Of a DNA stretch of 64,000 nucleotides, positions 26,978-35,061 are shown in pieces. Location: positions 2,728,001-2,792,000 of the forward strand of contig NZ_CP035913.1 of the NCBI RefSeq assembly GCF_004209755.1, read 5' to 3'. The first letter of the stretch is position 1; every line of letters starts with the position of its first letter. This DNA comes from Pseudoduganella lutea. Lineage in GTDB: Bacteria; Pseudomonadota; Gammaproteobacteria; Burkholderiales; Burkholderiaceae_D. The notes under the pieces were generated by a model. The model was given only the letters and a program-made list of their open reading frames with translations, did not search any database and was not told the DNA's origin. The position numbers were made by a program, and so were the translations under genes.

Positions 26978-27357
26978 CGTTCCTTCAGCACCAGTTGTAC
27001 CAGCTTGATGATGCGGCGCTGCGGCCTGGCCGCGTCGTACACGGACACTTCCACGCGCCGCAGCAGCGGGTTCGGCGAGATGATCACTTCTTCCTCGCAC
27101 TGCAGTTGCAGGTCGCCCTGCGGACACGCGAACGATGTCTTGCCGACCGATGGGAACACCTTGCCCAGGCGGATCTGCACCAGGCGGTTCTCGGCCGACC
27201 AGGTGGCCATCATCGTCGTGCGCAGGCCTTCGCTGTTGCGGGTCAGGCTGCCGATCGCCTGCAATGCGGCGACCAGCGCGGTGCCGACGATGAACAGGGC
27301 CACGAGCACTTCCAGCAGCGTGAAACCCGCCTGCTTCCCGTTTGCGGAACGCTTCAT
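26974..27357 (-). CDS. gspI: Type II secretion system minor pseudopilin GspI
   Basis: 127 aa. The start is ATG 27357, one base after the gspH stop. The prepilin site is in GKQAG-FTLLEVLVALFIVGTAL, and TWSAENRLVQIRL is the standard GspI motif. A short C-terminal domain ends KLVQLVLKER. It overlaps gspJ by 4 nt. Confidence 0.93.
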   Translation of the reverse strand: MKRSANGKQAGFTLLEVLVALFIVGTALVAALQAIGSLTRNSEGLRTTMMATWSAENRLVQIRLGKVFPSVGKTSFACPQGDLQLQCEEEVIISPNPLLRRVEVSVYDAARPQRRIIKLVQLVLKER

Positions 27358-27358
27358 G

Positions 27359-27817
27359 TCACTCAACCGTGAAATGGCCGATGCCATCGGCCCGCACCGC
27401 GGTGCGCACATCGCCATGGGCCAGCGTGAGCACGAACGGCTTGTCGACCGGCTCGCGGCCGAACACGATGCGCATTGGCGCACCGGGAAGATTGGTGGAG
27501 GGATCGAGCAGCAGGGTCATCGGGGTACGCTTGAATTCGCGTTCGCGCAGCATGTCGTCTTGCGGCAGCGTCTTCCATTCGCGCCCTTCGCGCACCAGAA
27601 AGCGGTAGCCCTGCGCGCCCGCTTCGAATGCGATCGGCCGGTTGCGCACGATCGCCTCGTCGCGCGCCAGTTGCAGCAGTAAGGCCACGCGCTGTGCCTC
27701 CTGTTGCATTGCCTGGCGCCCGCTCGGTGCCACGTTCATCGTGACCAGGCCCAGCGTGAGGCCAATGATGACCAGCACCACCAGCAGCTCGATCAGGGTA
27801 AAGCCGCGCTGGCGCAT
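27359..27817 (-). CDS. gspH: Type II secretion system minor pseudopilin GspH
   Basis: 152 aa. The N-terminus MRQRG-FTLIELLVVLVIIGL has the peptidase site and Glu +5. The LLLQLARDEAIVRNRPIAF segment is typical of GspH/FimT proteins. It lies 15 bases after gspG and one base before gspI. Confidence 0.93.
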   Translation of the reverse strand: MRQRGFTLIELLVVLVIIGLTLGLVTMNVAPSGRQAMQQEAQRVALLLQLARDEAIVRNRPIAFEAGAQGYRFLVREGREWKTLPQDDMLREREFKRTPMTLLLDPSTNLPGAPMRIVFGREPVDKPFVLTLAHGDVRTAVRADGIGHFTVE

Positions 27818-27832
27818 CCTGCGGCCCGGGAC

Positions 27833-28276
27833 TTAGTTTTCCCAGGAGCCGATGTCGGCATCCTCGCCGGTACCGCCCGGCTGGCCGTCGGCGCCGGTCG
27901 AGAACACGTCCACCTCGCCCTTGATGCCGGGCGACAGGTACTGGTACTGGAAGCCCCATGGATCCTTCGGCATCTTTTCCAGGTAGCCGCCTTCCTTCCA
28001 GCCGTTGGCGGCCGGACCGGACGTGGGCTTCACCAGCAGCGCCTGCAGGCCCTGCTCGGTGGTCGGGTACCGGGTGTTATCAAGTTTATACAGTTTCAAC
28101 GATTGCATGATCGTGGCGATGTCGACCTTCGCCGCGGCGACCTTCGATTCGCCGGTGCGCGACAGCAGCTTCGGCACCACGAGCGCGGCCAGCACGCCCA
28201 TGATGACGACGACCACCATGATTTCGATGAGGGTGAAACCACGCGCGCGGCGCGTGAGATGGAGACCTTTTTTCAT
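27833..28276 (-). CDS. gspG: Type II secretion system major pseudopilin GspG
   Basis: 147 aa. This is the main building block of the pseudopilus. The peptidase site is in RRARG-FTLIEIMVVVVIMGV; LYKLDNTRYPTTEQGLQALLVKP and DPWGFQYQYLSPG are hallmarks of the major pseudopilin and its calcium-binding loop region. It is the first gene of the twelve-gene operon. TATACT lies about 40 bases upstream on this strand (28314-28319), but no convincing -35 was found. Confidence 0.97.
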   Translation of the reverse strand: MKKGLHLTRRARGFTLIEIMVVVVIMGVLAALVVPKLLSRTGESKVAAAKVDIATIMQSLKLYKLDNTRYPTTEQGLQALLVKPTSGPAANGWKEGGYLEKMPKDPWGFQYQYLSPGIKGEVDVFSTGADGQPGGTGEDADIGSWEN

Positions 28277-28371
28277 GAAGCTTCAGGGTGACGATGAAAA
28301 TGCAGAGTGCGGAAGTATAAGCCTGAATTGCTACACGACGGTGAAAAAGGACGTAAAGAGAAGTTACTGGA

Positions 28372-28436
28372 GAACCGGTGACAGGCACCATTTTCCAGGA
28401 AATGTTCCAGGAAAACCGGTGTCTGTCACCGGTTTT
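28372..28436. repeat. Dispersed inverted-repeat element, copy 4 (GTGACAGGC type)
   Basis: The right half is a perfect 10-bp hairpin AAAACCGGTG/CACCGGTTTT with loop TCTGT (28412-28436). The left arm AACCGGTGACAGGCACC (from 28373) is its inverted partner. Between them is the core TTTTCCAGGAAATGTTCCAGG, shared with copies 1-3 although the arms carry a different word. It lies 25 bases beyond the moeB-like stop and before the gsp operon, and could terminate transcription into it. Confidence 0.8.
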
Positions 28437-28460
28437 GTCAGCGGTTCCGGCTTTACCGGC

Positions 28461-29207
28461 TTATTGGCCGCAGACCGGGCAGCCGCCGGCGCGGCCCACG
28501 CCGATGCTGCTCCACTCCATGCGCAGGCCGTCGAGCAGCAGCAGCCGGCCGGCCAGCGAGGTGCCGATGCCCATCACGATCTTCAATGCCTCGGCCGCCT
28601 GCATCGCACCGACGACACCCACCAGCGGCGCGAACACGCCCATCGTCGAACACGCCACGTCCTCGAAGGCCTGGTCCTGCGGGAACAGGCACGAGTAGCA
28701 TGGCGCACCGTCGTGGCGCGGATCGAAGACGCTGACCTGGCCGTCGAAGCGGATCACGGCGCCGGAAACGAGCGGCACGCGCGCTGCCACGCAGGCGCGG
28801 TTGACCGCGTGGCGGGTCGCGAAGTTGTCGGTGCAGTCGAGGACCACGTCGCTTGCCGCCGCCAGTTCGGCAAGGCGGGCATCGTCGACGCGTTCGACCA
28901 GCGCGGTCACCTGCACGTCCGGGTTGATCGCGGCAACCGACTCCCGCGCCGACAGCGCCTTGGGTTGGCCGACGCGGGCTGTGGTATGGGCGATCTGGCG
29001 CTGCAGGTTCGTGAGATCGACATCGTCGTCGTCGACGATGGTCAGGTGGCCGACACCGGCCGAGGCAAGATACAGCACCGCCGGCGAACCGAGGCCGCCG
29101 GCACCGATGACGAGCACGCGTGCGGACAAAAGTTTCTGCTGCCCCTCGATGCCGATCTCGTCGAGGAGGATATGCCGCGAATAGCGCAGCAGCTGCTGGT
29201 CGTTCAT
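28461..29207 (-). CDS. MoeB/ThiF-type sulfur-carrier adenylyltransferase
   Basis: 248 aa from ATG 29207 (MNDQQLLRYSRHILLDEIG), chosen because AAGG lies just upstream and it matches the family N-terminus; ATGs at 29219 and 29231 are also open. The enzyme activates the C-terminus of a small sulfur-carrier protein (MoaD or ThiS) with ATP. The nucleotide site VIGAGGLGSP, the NLQRQ motif with its conserved Arg, LDCTDNFATR and the zinc cysteines CYSC...CPVC are visible. No moa or thi partner is nearby, so MoeB and ThiF cannot be told apart. It begins 28 bases after the S41 peptidase gene. Confidence 0.92.
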   Translation of the reverse strand: MNDQQLLRYSRHILLDEIGIEGQQKLLSARVLVIGAGGLGSPAVLYLASAGVGHLTIVDDDDVDLTNLQRQIAHTTARVGQPKALSARESVAAINPDVQVTALVERVDDARLAELAAASDVVLDCTDNFATRHAVNRACVAARVPLVSGAVIRFDGQVSVFDPRHDGAPCYSCLFPQDQAFEDVACSTMGVFAPLVGVVGAMQAAEALKIVMGIGTSLAGRLLLLDGLRMEWSSIGVGRAGGCPVCGQ

Positions 29208-29235
29208 GCCTTCGCTCATGTGCTCGTTCATGTGC

Positions 29236-30723
29236 TTACTTCACCTGCGAGGGCGGCGCCTTTTTATCTTCCGGCTTGACCACGTCCGTCTTCGTCTCCG
29301 GCTTGACGAGGATTTCCCCGGCGCGTTTTTCCGCCGGCGTATCGGCCTTGGCCAGCTTTACCGGCAAGCCCTTGAAGTGGTTCAGCGCCTGGGCCAGCTG
29401 GAAATCGTCCTTGCTGCCGAATTCGACGGGCTTCTGGCTTTTCGCCAGTGCCAGGATGCGCTGCTCTTCTTCCAGCTCGTCATGGCGCACCGGGCGGCTT
29501 TCCTTGTCGTCGCCGGACAGGTGTTTTTCCAGGTCGGCTTCGCGCAGGCGCAGGCTGTTCAAGCCGTCGCCTTCGGGTGTTTCATCCACGTGCACGTCCG
29601 GTTCGATGCCCTTGGCCTGGATCGCCCGGCCTTTCGGCGTGTAGTAGCGCGCGGTCGTCAGCTTGACGGCCGTATCGGCGGTCAACTGGCGCAGGGTCTG
29701 CACCGAGCCCTTGCCGAACGTGGTGCTGCCCATCACGATGGCGCGCTTGTAATCCTGCAGCGCACCGGCCACGATCTCGGAAGCGGAAGCCGAGCCGGCA
29801 TTGACGAGCACCACCAGCGGCACCGTCTTCACGGCCGCGGGCAGCTTCGCCAGCGGATCGCCCGGGTGGCGACCGGCATAGTATTCCGGCCGCGCGTAGA
29901 ACGTCTGCTTGGAATCGGCCAGCTGGCCATTGGTGGAAACGACCACGGAATCCTTCGGCAGGAACGCGGCCGATACGCCGATCGCGCCCGGCACCACGCC
30001 GCCCGGGTCGTTGCGCAGGTCGAGCACGATGCCCTTGATGTCCGGGTTTTTCTCGTACAGGCTTGACAGCTTCTTGACCATCTCGTCAAGCGTGGGTTCC
30101 TGGAACTGCGAGATGCGCAGCCACACGTAGCCCGGTTCCACCACCTTCGCCTTCACGCTCTGCACGCGGATCTCCTCGCGCACGATCGGCACGATGAGCG
30201 GCTTGTCGTCGCCCTTGCGCGAAATCGTCAGCACGACCTTGGTGCGCGGCTCGCCGCGCATCTTCTTGATCGACTCATCCAGCGACAGGCCTTTCAATGG
30301 CACGTTGTCGATGCGGGTGATCAGGTCGCCGGAGCGGATACCGGCCTTGAACGCGGGCGTATCCTCGATCGGCGATACCACCTTCACGTAGCCATCCTCG
30401 GTGGAGACTTCGATGCCGATGCCGACGAACTTGCCCTGCACCGACTCGCGCATTTCGCGGAATGCCTTTTCATCCAGGTACACCGAGTGCGGATCGAGCG
30501 ACGACACCATGCCGGCGATCGCTTCCTGCAACAGCTTCTTGTCGTCGACGTTTTCCACGTAATCGGTCTTGATCAGGCCGAACACGTCCGACAACTGGCG
30601 CAGCTCTTCCAGCGGCAACGGGGCGTCGATCCGCTGGGCGAGCGCGGAAAAGTTCATGGAGGCGGCAACGCCGGCCACCATGCCCAGGCCGATCAGGCCA
30701 ATACTCTTGAGTTTCTTACCCAT
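29236..30723 (-). CDS. S41 family C-terminal processing peptidase
   Basis: 495 aa from ATG 30723. The protein is exported: an N-terminal hydrophobic segment (about 6-27) serves as signal or anchor. The PDZ domain spans about 100-180 (GKFVGIGIEVSTEDGYVKVVSP, AGIRSGDLITRIDN). The catalytic region has GSASASEIVAGAL with the Ser and TFGKGSVQT with the Lys of the Ser/Lys dyad. The C-terminal 100 residues are charged and low-complexity. It sits directly downstream of an EnvC-like gene, a common arrangement (envC-ctpA). Such peptidases tune murein hydrolases and other envelope proteins. Confidence 0.94.
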   Translation of the reverse strand: MGKKLKSIGLIGLGMVAGVAASMNFSALAQRIDAPLPLEELRQLSDVFGLIKTDYVENVDDKKLLQEAIAGMVSSLDPHSVYLDEKAFREMRESVQGKFVGIGIEVSTEDGYVKVVSPIEDTPAFKAGIRSGDLITRIDNVPLKGLSLDESIKKMRGEPRTKVVLTISRKGDDKPLIVPIVREEIRVQSVKAKVVEPGYVWLRISQFQEPTLDEMVKKLSSLYEKNPDIKGIVLDLRNDPGGVVPGAIGVSAAFLPKDSVVVSTNGQLADSKQTFYARPEYYAGRHPGDPLAKLPAAVKTVPLVVLVNAGSASASEIVAGALQDYKRAIVMGSTTFGKGSVQTLRQLTADTAVKLTTARYYTPKGRAIQAKGIEPDVHVDETPEGDGLNSLRLREADLEKHLSGDDKESRPVRHDELEEEQRILALAKSQKPVEFGSKDDFQLAQALNHFKGLPVKLAKADTPAEKRAGEILVKPETKTDVVKPEDKKAPPSQVK

Positions 30724-30774
30724 TGATTTCCACTGAGGATGTTCCACTGAGGTGCGACGGCGAGGCGGCGGTAT

Positions 30775-30850
30775 CAGGTGCCAGGTGCCAGGTGCCAGGG
30801 GCGCTTCCCTGGCACCCCGCCCGGAAAGGGCGCCTGTCACCGGGTTTGTC
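30775..30850. repeat. Dispersed repeat, copy 5, with a heptamer run
   Basis: Three tandem CAGGTGC heptamers (30775-30795) lead into a perfect 10-bp hairpin GGTGCCAGGG/CCCTGGCACC (30791-30800 with 30807-30816). GGCGCCTGTCACCGGGTTT follows, which in reverse reads GGTGACAGGCGCC and matches the arm word of copy 4. The shared TTTCCAGGAAA core is not clear. It lies between the EnvC-like stop and the S41 start. Confidence 0.6.
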
Positions 30851-30884
30851 CGAAGTTTTGTCAGAACTTTTGCCAGAACCTTGG

Positions 30885-32372
30885 TTAAAACTTCACCCAC
30901 CCGGCAGGGTCGAACGCCCGGCCCTGGTGGCGCAGCTCGAAGTATAAACCCGATTCCTCGTTGCCACCGCTGTTGCCGGCGGCGGCGATGACGTCGCCGC
31001 CCTTGACCACGTCGCCCACACGCTTGAGCAGCGACTGGTTATTGCCGTAGATGCTCATGTACTGGCCGCCATGGTCGACGATGATCAGGTTGCCGAAACC
31101 GCGCAACCAATCGGCAAACACGACGCGGCCCTGGGCGACGCTGCGGATTTCCGCGCCTTCGCCGGCCAGGATGAAGACCCCCTTCCAGCTCGGACCGTCG
31201 CCCCGCTTGCTGCCGAAGCGCGCGGCCACGCGGCCCCCTACCGGGGCGCGCATCTGCCCTTTCAGGCTGGCGAACGCCCCCGCCGGTGCCGCTGGCGCCA
31301 GTGCGACCTCGGACGGTCGTGCGGCGGCTTCCTCGCGCGGTTCCGGCTTCACGGGCTCGCGCTGCGCGATCTTCGGTTCCGGTTTCGGTTCGGGCTTTTG
31401 CACGACCTTCGGTTCCCTGTCCTGTGCGTCCTTTTGCGCCTGGCGCTGTTCCCGGCTTTCCCGCGCCAGCCGCTCGCGCTCGGCCTTGGCCTTTGCCGCG
31501 GCGAGCGCCCGTGCTTCCGCTTCGGCCTTGGCTTTCGCCGCACGCTGCGCCGCCAGCCGTTCCTGGCGGGCCTTTTCGGCCGCGGCAGCGCGCGCCTGTT
31601 CCTCGATCAGCTTGTTCAGCCGGGTCACCAGTGCGCCCATGCGCTGTTCGTCGCGCTCGATGCGGCCCACTTCCTTGCGCTGCGTATCGAGTTTCTGCGA
31701 CAGGCTGGCCACCAGCGCGGCGTGCTTCGTCTTCTGTTGTTCCAGCAGCGCTTTCTGCTGGCGTTCCTCGTCGGCGATCTCCACCAGCTCGTCGCGGGCG
31801 TTCTGCGCCTCGGCCTGGTTGGTTTCCACCGCCGCGAGGTTGGTGCGCAGCGATTCGATCAGCGCGGCCTGGGCCTGCGACACGTAGGACATCAGTTGCA
31901 GGTCGCGGTTGATGCGGTTCGGGTTGTCGCCCGAAAGCAGTAGCTTGATCCGGTCTTCGTTGCCGGCCACGTACTGCTCGCGCAACAGCTTCGCCAGCTG
32001 TCCTTTCTGGCTGGCGATGGTGCCGGCCAGCCGCTCGCGTTCGGTGGACAGCTCGGTAATCTTCGCCGTGGTGGCTTCGGTTTCGGCCGCCAGTTCGCGC
32101 AACTGGCGGTTGGCATTCGAGATCGCCTGTTCGGATTCGGCCAGCGTGTCGGCGGCATCCTCGCGCGCGCTTTCGGTCTGGCCGATATCGCGCTTCAGGG
32201 CATTGAGTTTTTGCTGCAGTGCGGCGCGCTCCACCTCGGCGGCGGCCTTCTGCTTGCTGCGGTTGGTCTGTTTGGCTGCGGCGAGGGCATCGCCCCCGCC
32301 GAAGGCCAGCGCCGCGGCTACGCCCAGCGCGGCAAACAAAGCGCGGGCGCGCTGCGAACGGTTGAGTGACAT
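30885..32372 (-). CDS. EnvC-like murein hydrolase activator (LytM/M23 domain)
   Basis: 495 aa with a signal peptide of about 31 residues. A long coiled coil (about 40-270, many Glu/Lys/Gln heptads) is followed by an Ala/Lys/Arg-rich and Pro/Glu-rich linker (about 265-355) and a C-terminal LytM domain (about 370-495). The domain lacks the metal ligands of active M23 peptidases: where HxH would be it has DHGGQYMSIYGNN, as EnvC does. It is therefore an activator of amidases in septum splitting, not an enzyme. It is followed by the S41 peptidase gene and preceded by gpmA with a 6-base gap. Confidence 0.9.
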   Translation of the reverse strand: MSLNRSQRARALFAALGVAAALAFGGGDALAAAKQTNRSKQKAAAEVERAALQQKLNALKRDIGQTESAREDAADTLAESEQAISNANRQLRELAAETEATTAKITELSTERERLAGTIASQKGQLAKLLREQYVAGNEDRIKLLLSGDNPNRINRDLQLMSYVSQAQAALIESLRTNLAAVETNQAEAQNARDELVEIADEERQQKALLEQQKTKHAALVASLSQKLDTQRKEVGRIERDEQRMGALVTRLNKLIEEQARAAAAEKARQERLAAQRAAKAKAEAEARALAAAKAKAERERLARESREQRQAQKDAQDREPKVVQKPEPKPEPKIAQREPVKPEPREEAAARPSEVALAPAAPAGAFASLKGQMRAPVGGRVAARFGSKRGDGPSWKGVFILAGEGAEIRSVAQGRVVFADWLRGFGNLIIVDHGGQYMSIYGNNQSLLKRVGDVVKGGDVIAAAGNSGGNEESGLYFELRHQGRAFDPAGWVKF

Positions 32373-32378
32373 CGAACG

Positions 32379-33125
32379 TTACTTGGCCTTGCCCTGGTTG
32401 GCCACGGCTGCCTGCGCGGCGGCGATCGCGGCGGGGTCGCCCAGGTAGTAGTGGCGGATCGGCTTCAGGTCGGCATCCAGTTCATACACAAGCGGCTGGC
32501 CGTTCGGGATGTTCAGGCCAACGATTTCCTCGTCGCTGATATTGTCCAGCATCTTGATCAGCGCGCGCAGGCTGTTGCCATGGGCCGAGATCAGGATCTT
32601 GCGGCCAGCCTTGATGGCGGGAGCGATTTCCTCGTTCCAGGCCGGCAACACGCGCGCCACCGTGTCCTTCAGGCATTCGGTCAGCGGGATCTGTTCCTTT
32701 GCCAGGCCGGCATAGCGCGGATCGTTGAAGGATGCGCGGTCGTCGCCCTCTTCCAGCGCGGGTGGCGGAATGTCATAGCTGCGGCGCCAGACCAATACCT
32801 GCTTGTCGCCGAACTTGGCGGCCGTTTCACCCTTGTCCAGTCCCTGCAGGGCGCCGTAGTGGCGCTCGTTCAGGCGCCAGTCGTTCTTGACCGGCAGGTA
32901 CATCAGGTCCATTTCATCGAGCGTCAGCCACAGCGTGCGGATGGCGCGCTTCAGCACGGAGGTGTAGCACAGGTCGAACGTATAGCCTTCGTTCTTCAGT
33001 ACTTCGCCGGCGGCCTTCGCTTCCTTCACGCCTTTTTCGGTCAGGTCCACGTCGGTCCAGCCGGTGAAACGGTTCTCGAGATTCCACGTGGACTCGCCAT
33101 GACGCATGAAAACAATTTTATACAT
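32379..33125 (-). CDS. gpmA: 2,3-bisphosphoglycerate-dependent phosphoglycerate mutase
   Basis: 248 aa, normal length. It interconverts 3- and 2-phosphoglycerate in glycolysis. The phosphohistidine motif is [10 protein letters not shown] (RHG at 8-10); [14 protein letters not shown] and [17 protein letters not shown] carry the remaining active-site residues. It is divergent from the rhodanese gene and 6 bases ahead of the EnvC-like gene. Confidence 0.98.
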   Translation of the reverse strand: MYKIVFMRHGESTWNLENRFTGWTDVDLTEKGVKEAKAAGEVLKNEGYTFDLCYTSVLKRAIRTLWLTLDEMDLMYLPVKNDWRLNERHYGALQGLDKGETAAKFGDKQVLVWRRSYDIPPPALEEGDDRASFNDPRYAGLAKEQIPLTECLKDTVARVLPAWNEEIAPAIKAGRKILISAHGNSLRALIKMLDNISDEEIVGLNIPNGQPLVYELDADLKPIRHYYLGDPAAIAAAQAAVANQGKAK

Positions 33126-33189
33126 AGGGCAATCTTCTTCTGGGGGGATGGGGAAATCGTCGGCCGGAGCCGTTGTTCGTCTTCTATTT

Positions 33190-33195
33190 TATAAT
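33190..33195 (+). promoter_or_regulatory. Probable -10 element for rhodanese-grxC
   Basis: A consensus TATAAT lies 31 bases before the GTG start of the rhodanese gene, in the 101-base divergent region with gpmA. No -35 of good match stands at 16-18 bases. Confidence 0.55.
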
Positions 33196-33226
33196 GCGCG
33201 GATTGACTTCAACCATTGGAAGCTAA

Positions 33227-33628
33227 GTGAAATTCATCCTCGACCATATCTTTCTCGTTGGCATTGCCGTGTTGTCGGGTGGCGCCTTGCTGTGGCCAGC
33301 GCTGACGCAACGGGGCAAAAAAGCGAGCCCGCAACAGGTTACGCTGTTGATAAACCGGTCCAAGGCCACCATTGTGGACGTACGCGATGCCGCGGCCTTC
33401 GGCGCGGGCCACCTGCCGGATGCACGGAATATTCCGCTGGGCGAACTGGCCAAGCGCAGTGGCGAGCTGGAAAAATTCAAGAACAGGACGGCCGTGGTCG
33501 TCTGCCAAAAAGGGACGCGGGCCAGTGGTGCCGCAAAGATTCTGGAAAAGGCGGGGTTCGCCGATGTGGTCGTCCTGGACGGCGGCATCGAAGCGTGGAA
33601 AACCCAGGGTTTGCCAATCACCAAATAA
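33227..33628 (+). CDS. Membrane-anchored rhodanese-like sulfurtransferase
   Basis: 133 aa from a GTG start with GGAAG upstream. One N-terminal membrane helix (about 5-26) is followed by a single rhodanese domain (about 38-130). The active cysteine is C93 in CQKGTRAS; TIVDVRDAAAFGAGHLPDARNIP is the typical CH2A-like motif. The domain probably faces the cytoplasm or the periplasm depending on the anchor; this is not resolved. It is followed by grxC after 15 bases, a common thiol-related pair in betaproteobacteria. Confidence 0.9.
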   Translation: MKFILDHIFLVGIAVLSGGALLWPALTQRGKKASPQQVTLLINRSKATIVDVRDAAAFGAGHLPDARNIPLGELAKRSGELEKFKNRTAVVVCQKGTRASGAAKILEKAGFADVVVLDGGIEAWKTQGLPITK

Positions 33629-33643
33629 AGGAAGGATACCGCC

Positions 33644-33904
33644 ATGACCGCTCAAGTAACCATGTACACCACCGCCATCTGCCCTTATTGCATTCGCGCC
33701 GAGCGGCTGCTGGAAAGCAAGGGCATCAAGAATATCGACAAGATCCGTGTCGACCTCGATCCGGCCCAGCGCCAGGTGATGATGCAGAAAACCGGGCGGC
33801 GCACGGTGCCGCAGATTTATGTCGGCGACACCCACGTTGGCGGCTTCGACGATCTGTATGCGCTGGACCAGGCCGGCCGCCTGGATCCGCTACTGAATGG
33901 CTAG
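33644..33904 (+). CDS. grxC: Glutaredoxin 3
   Basis: 86 aa. It is a cytoplasmic glutathione-dependent disulfide reductase. The active site is C13-PY-C16; RRTVPQIYVGDTHVGGFDDL carries the cis-proline and the glutathione-binding residues. It lies between the rhodanese gene and secB, as in many relatives. Confidence 0.97.
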   Translation: MTAQVTMYTTAICPYCIRAERLLESKGIKNIDKIRVDLDPAQRQVMMQKTGRRTVPQIYVGDTHVGGFDDLYALDQAGRLDPLLNG

Positions 33905-34037
33905 TTTAAGAAAATGACGGCGCTGGGCAAAAAAAGGCTGGCAGGCATATTTGTTTTGCTACAATTGCCCACGCGTTTGATCCAGGCCATCCTGGGCGGG
34001 CGACATAATCATCTGTCCAATTCAATGAAAGCGTTCC

Positions 34038-34514
34038 ATGTCTGACGAAAACCTGCAACCCGTATTCCAAATCCAACGCGTCTACCTGAAAGACATGTCG
34101 CTGGAACAGCCGAATTCCCCAGGCATCTTCCTGGAACAGCAAGCCCCGTCGATCGAAGTGGCCCTGGATGTCGGCGCCGTACCCCTGCAGGAAGGCATCT
34201 TCGAATCCACGGTGACGATCACCGTGACCGCCAAGGTGGCCGACAAGGTGGCGTTCCTGGTAGAAGGCAAGCAGGCAGGCATTTTCGAAGCACGCAATAT
34301 CCCGGCCGAACAGCTCGATCCGCTGCTGGGCATCGGCTGCCCGAACATCGTGTACCCGTATCTGCGCGCCAACATCGCCGACCTGATCACCCGCGCCGGC
34401 TTCCCGCCAGTGCACCTGGCCGAGATCAACTTCGAAGTGTTCTACCAGCAGCGCCTGCAGGCAATCGCCGAACAGCAAGCCAAGGCTGGCGAAGGCACGA
34501 ACACCGTTCAGTAA
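34038..34514 (+). CDS. secB: Protein-export chaperone SecB
   Basis: 158 aa. It is a cytoplasmic tetrameric chaperone that passes unfolded preproteins to Sec[39 protein letters not shown] and [19 protein letters not shown] are family signatures. A 133-base gap with TACAAT (33960-33965) separates it from grxC. After the stop a modest AAAGGCC/GGCCTTT hairpin (about 34570-34590) has a poor T run. Confidence 0.98.
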   Translation: MSDENLQPVFQIQRVYLKDMSLEQPNSPGIFLEQQAPSIEVALDVGAVPLQEGIFESTVTITVTAKVADKVAFLVEGKQAGIFEARNIPAEQLDPLLGIGCPNIVYPYLRANIADLITRAGFPPVHLAEINFEVFYQQRLQAIAEQQAKAGEGTNTVQ

Positions 34515-34616
34515 TCCGGCTGAACAGGAGCGGCCGGGATGATTTCCCGCCGCCGCTTCCCCGTAAATCAAAGGCCCATCGTGGCCTTTGATCATTTTGG
34601 ACGAAAGTTTTTTGCA

Positions 34617-35060
34617 ATGAGTATTACGCGCTTGATAATTGGTTCCGCCTGGTTGCTGGCGAGCGCCGCCAGCTGGGCTGCCGATTTCAAGTCGGTTGGC
34701 GCGGCGCCCGCCGTGCTGTACGACGCGCCTTCCACGAAGGGCGTCAAGCTGTTCATCGTGCCGCGCGGCGCGCCGCTGGAAATCGTGCTTACCTACGGCG
34801 ACTGGGTCAAGGTGCGCGACGTTTCCGGCGAGCTGGCCTGGACGCCGGCGCGCGGCCTTTCTTCCCGCCGCAATGTCATCGTGCGCGCGCCGAACGTGAA
34901 AGTGCGCACAGCCGAGGACGATGCGTCGGCCGTGGTCTTCACGGCCGACAAGGGCGTGCTGCTGGAGCTGGGAGAACCCGGCGCGAACGGCTGGGTCAAG
35001 GTCCGCCATCGCGACGGCCCAGCGGGCTACGTGCGCAGTAGCGATATCTGGGGTAACTGA
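34617..35060 (+). CDS. Exported SH3-domain protein
   Basis: 147 aa with a signal peptide of about 21 residues (SAWLLASAASWA). Two bacterial SH3-like units follow: about 25-80 (VLYDAPSTKGVKLFIVPRGAPLEIVLTYGDWVKVRD) and about 88-147 (VKVRTAEDDASAVVFTADKGVLLELGE). Such proteins are thought to bind cell-wall material in the periplasm. The gene stands between secB and gpsA and ends one base before the gpsA ATG, so they are probably read together. Confidence 0.87.
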   Translation: MSITRLIIGSAWLLASAASWAADFKSVGAAPAVLYDAPSTKGVKLFIVPRGAPLEIVLTYGDWVKVRDVSGELAWTPARGLSSRRNVIVRAPNVKVRTAEDDASAVVFTADKGVLLELGEPGANGWVKVRHRDGPAGYVRSSDIWGN

Positions 35061-35061
35061 C

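Noticed and set aside
30775..30795. CAGGTGC repeats as a CRISPR array
   Set aside because: Units of 7 bases without spacers, and no cas genes.
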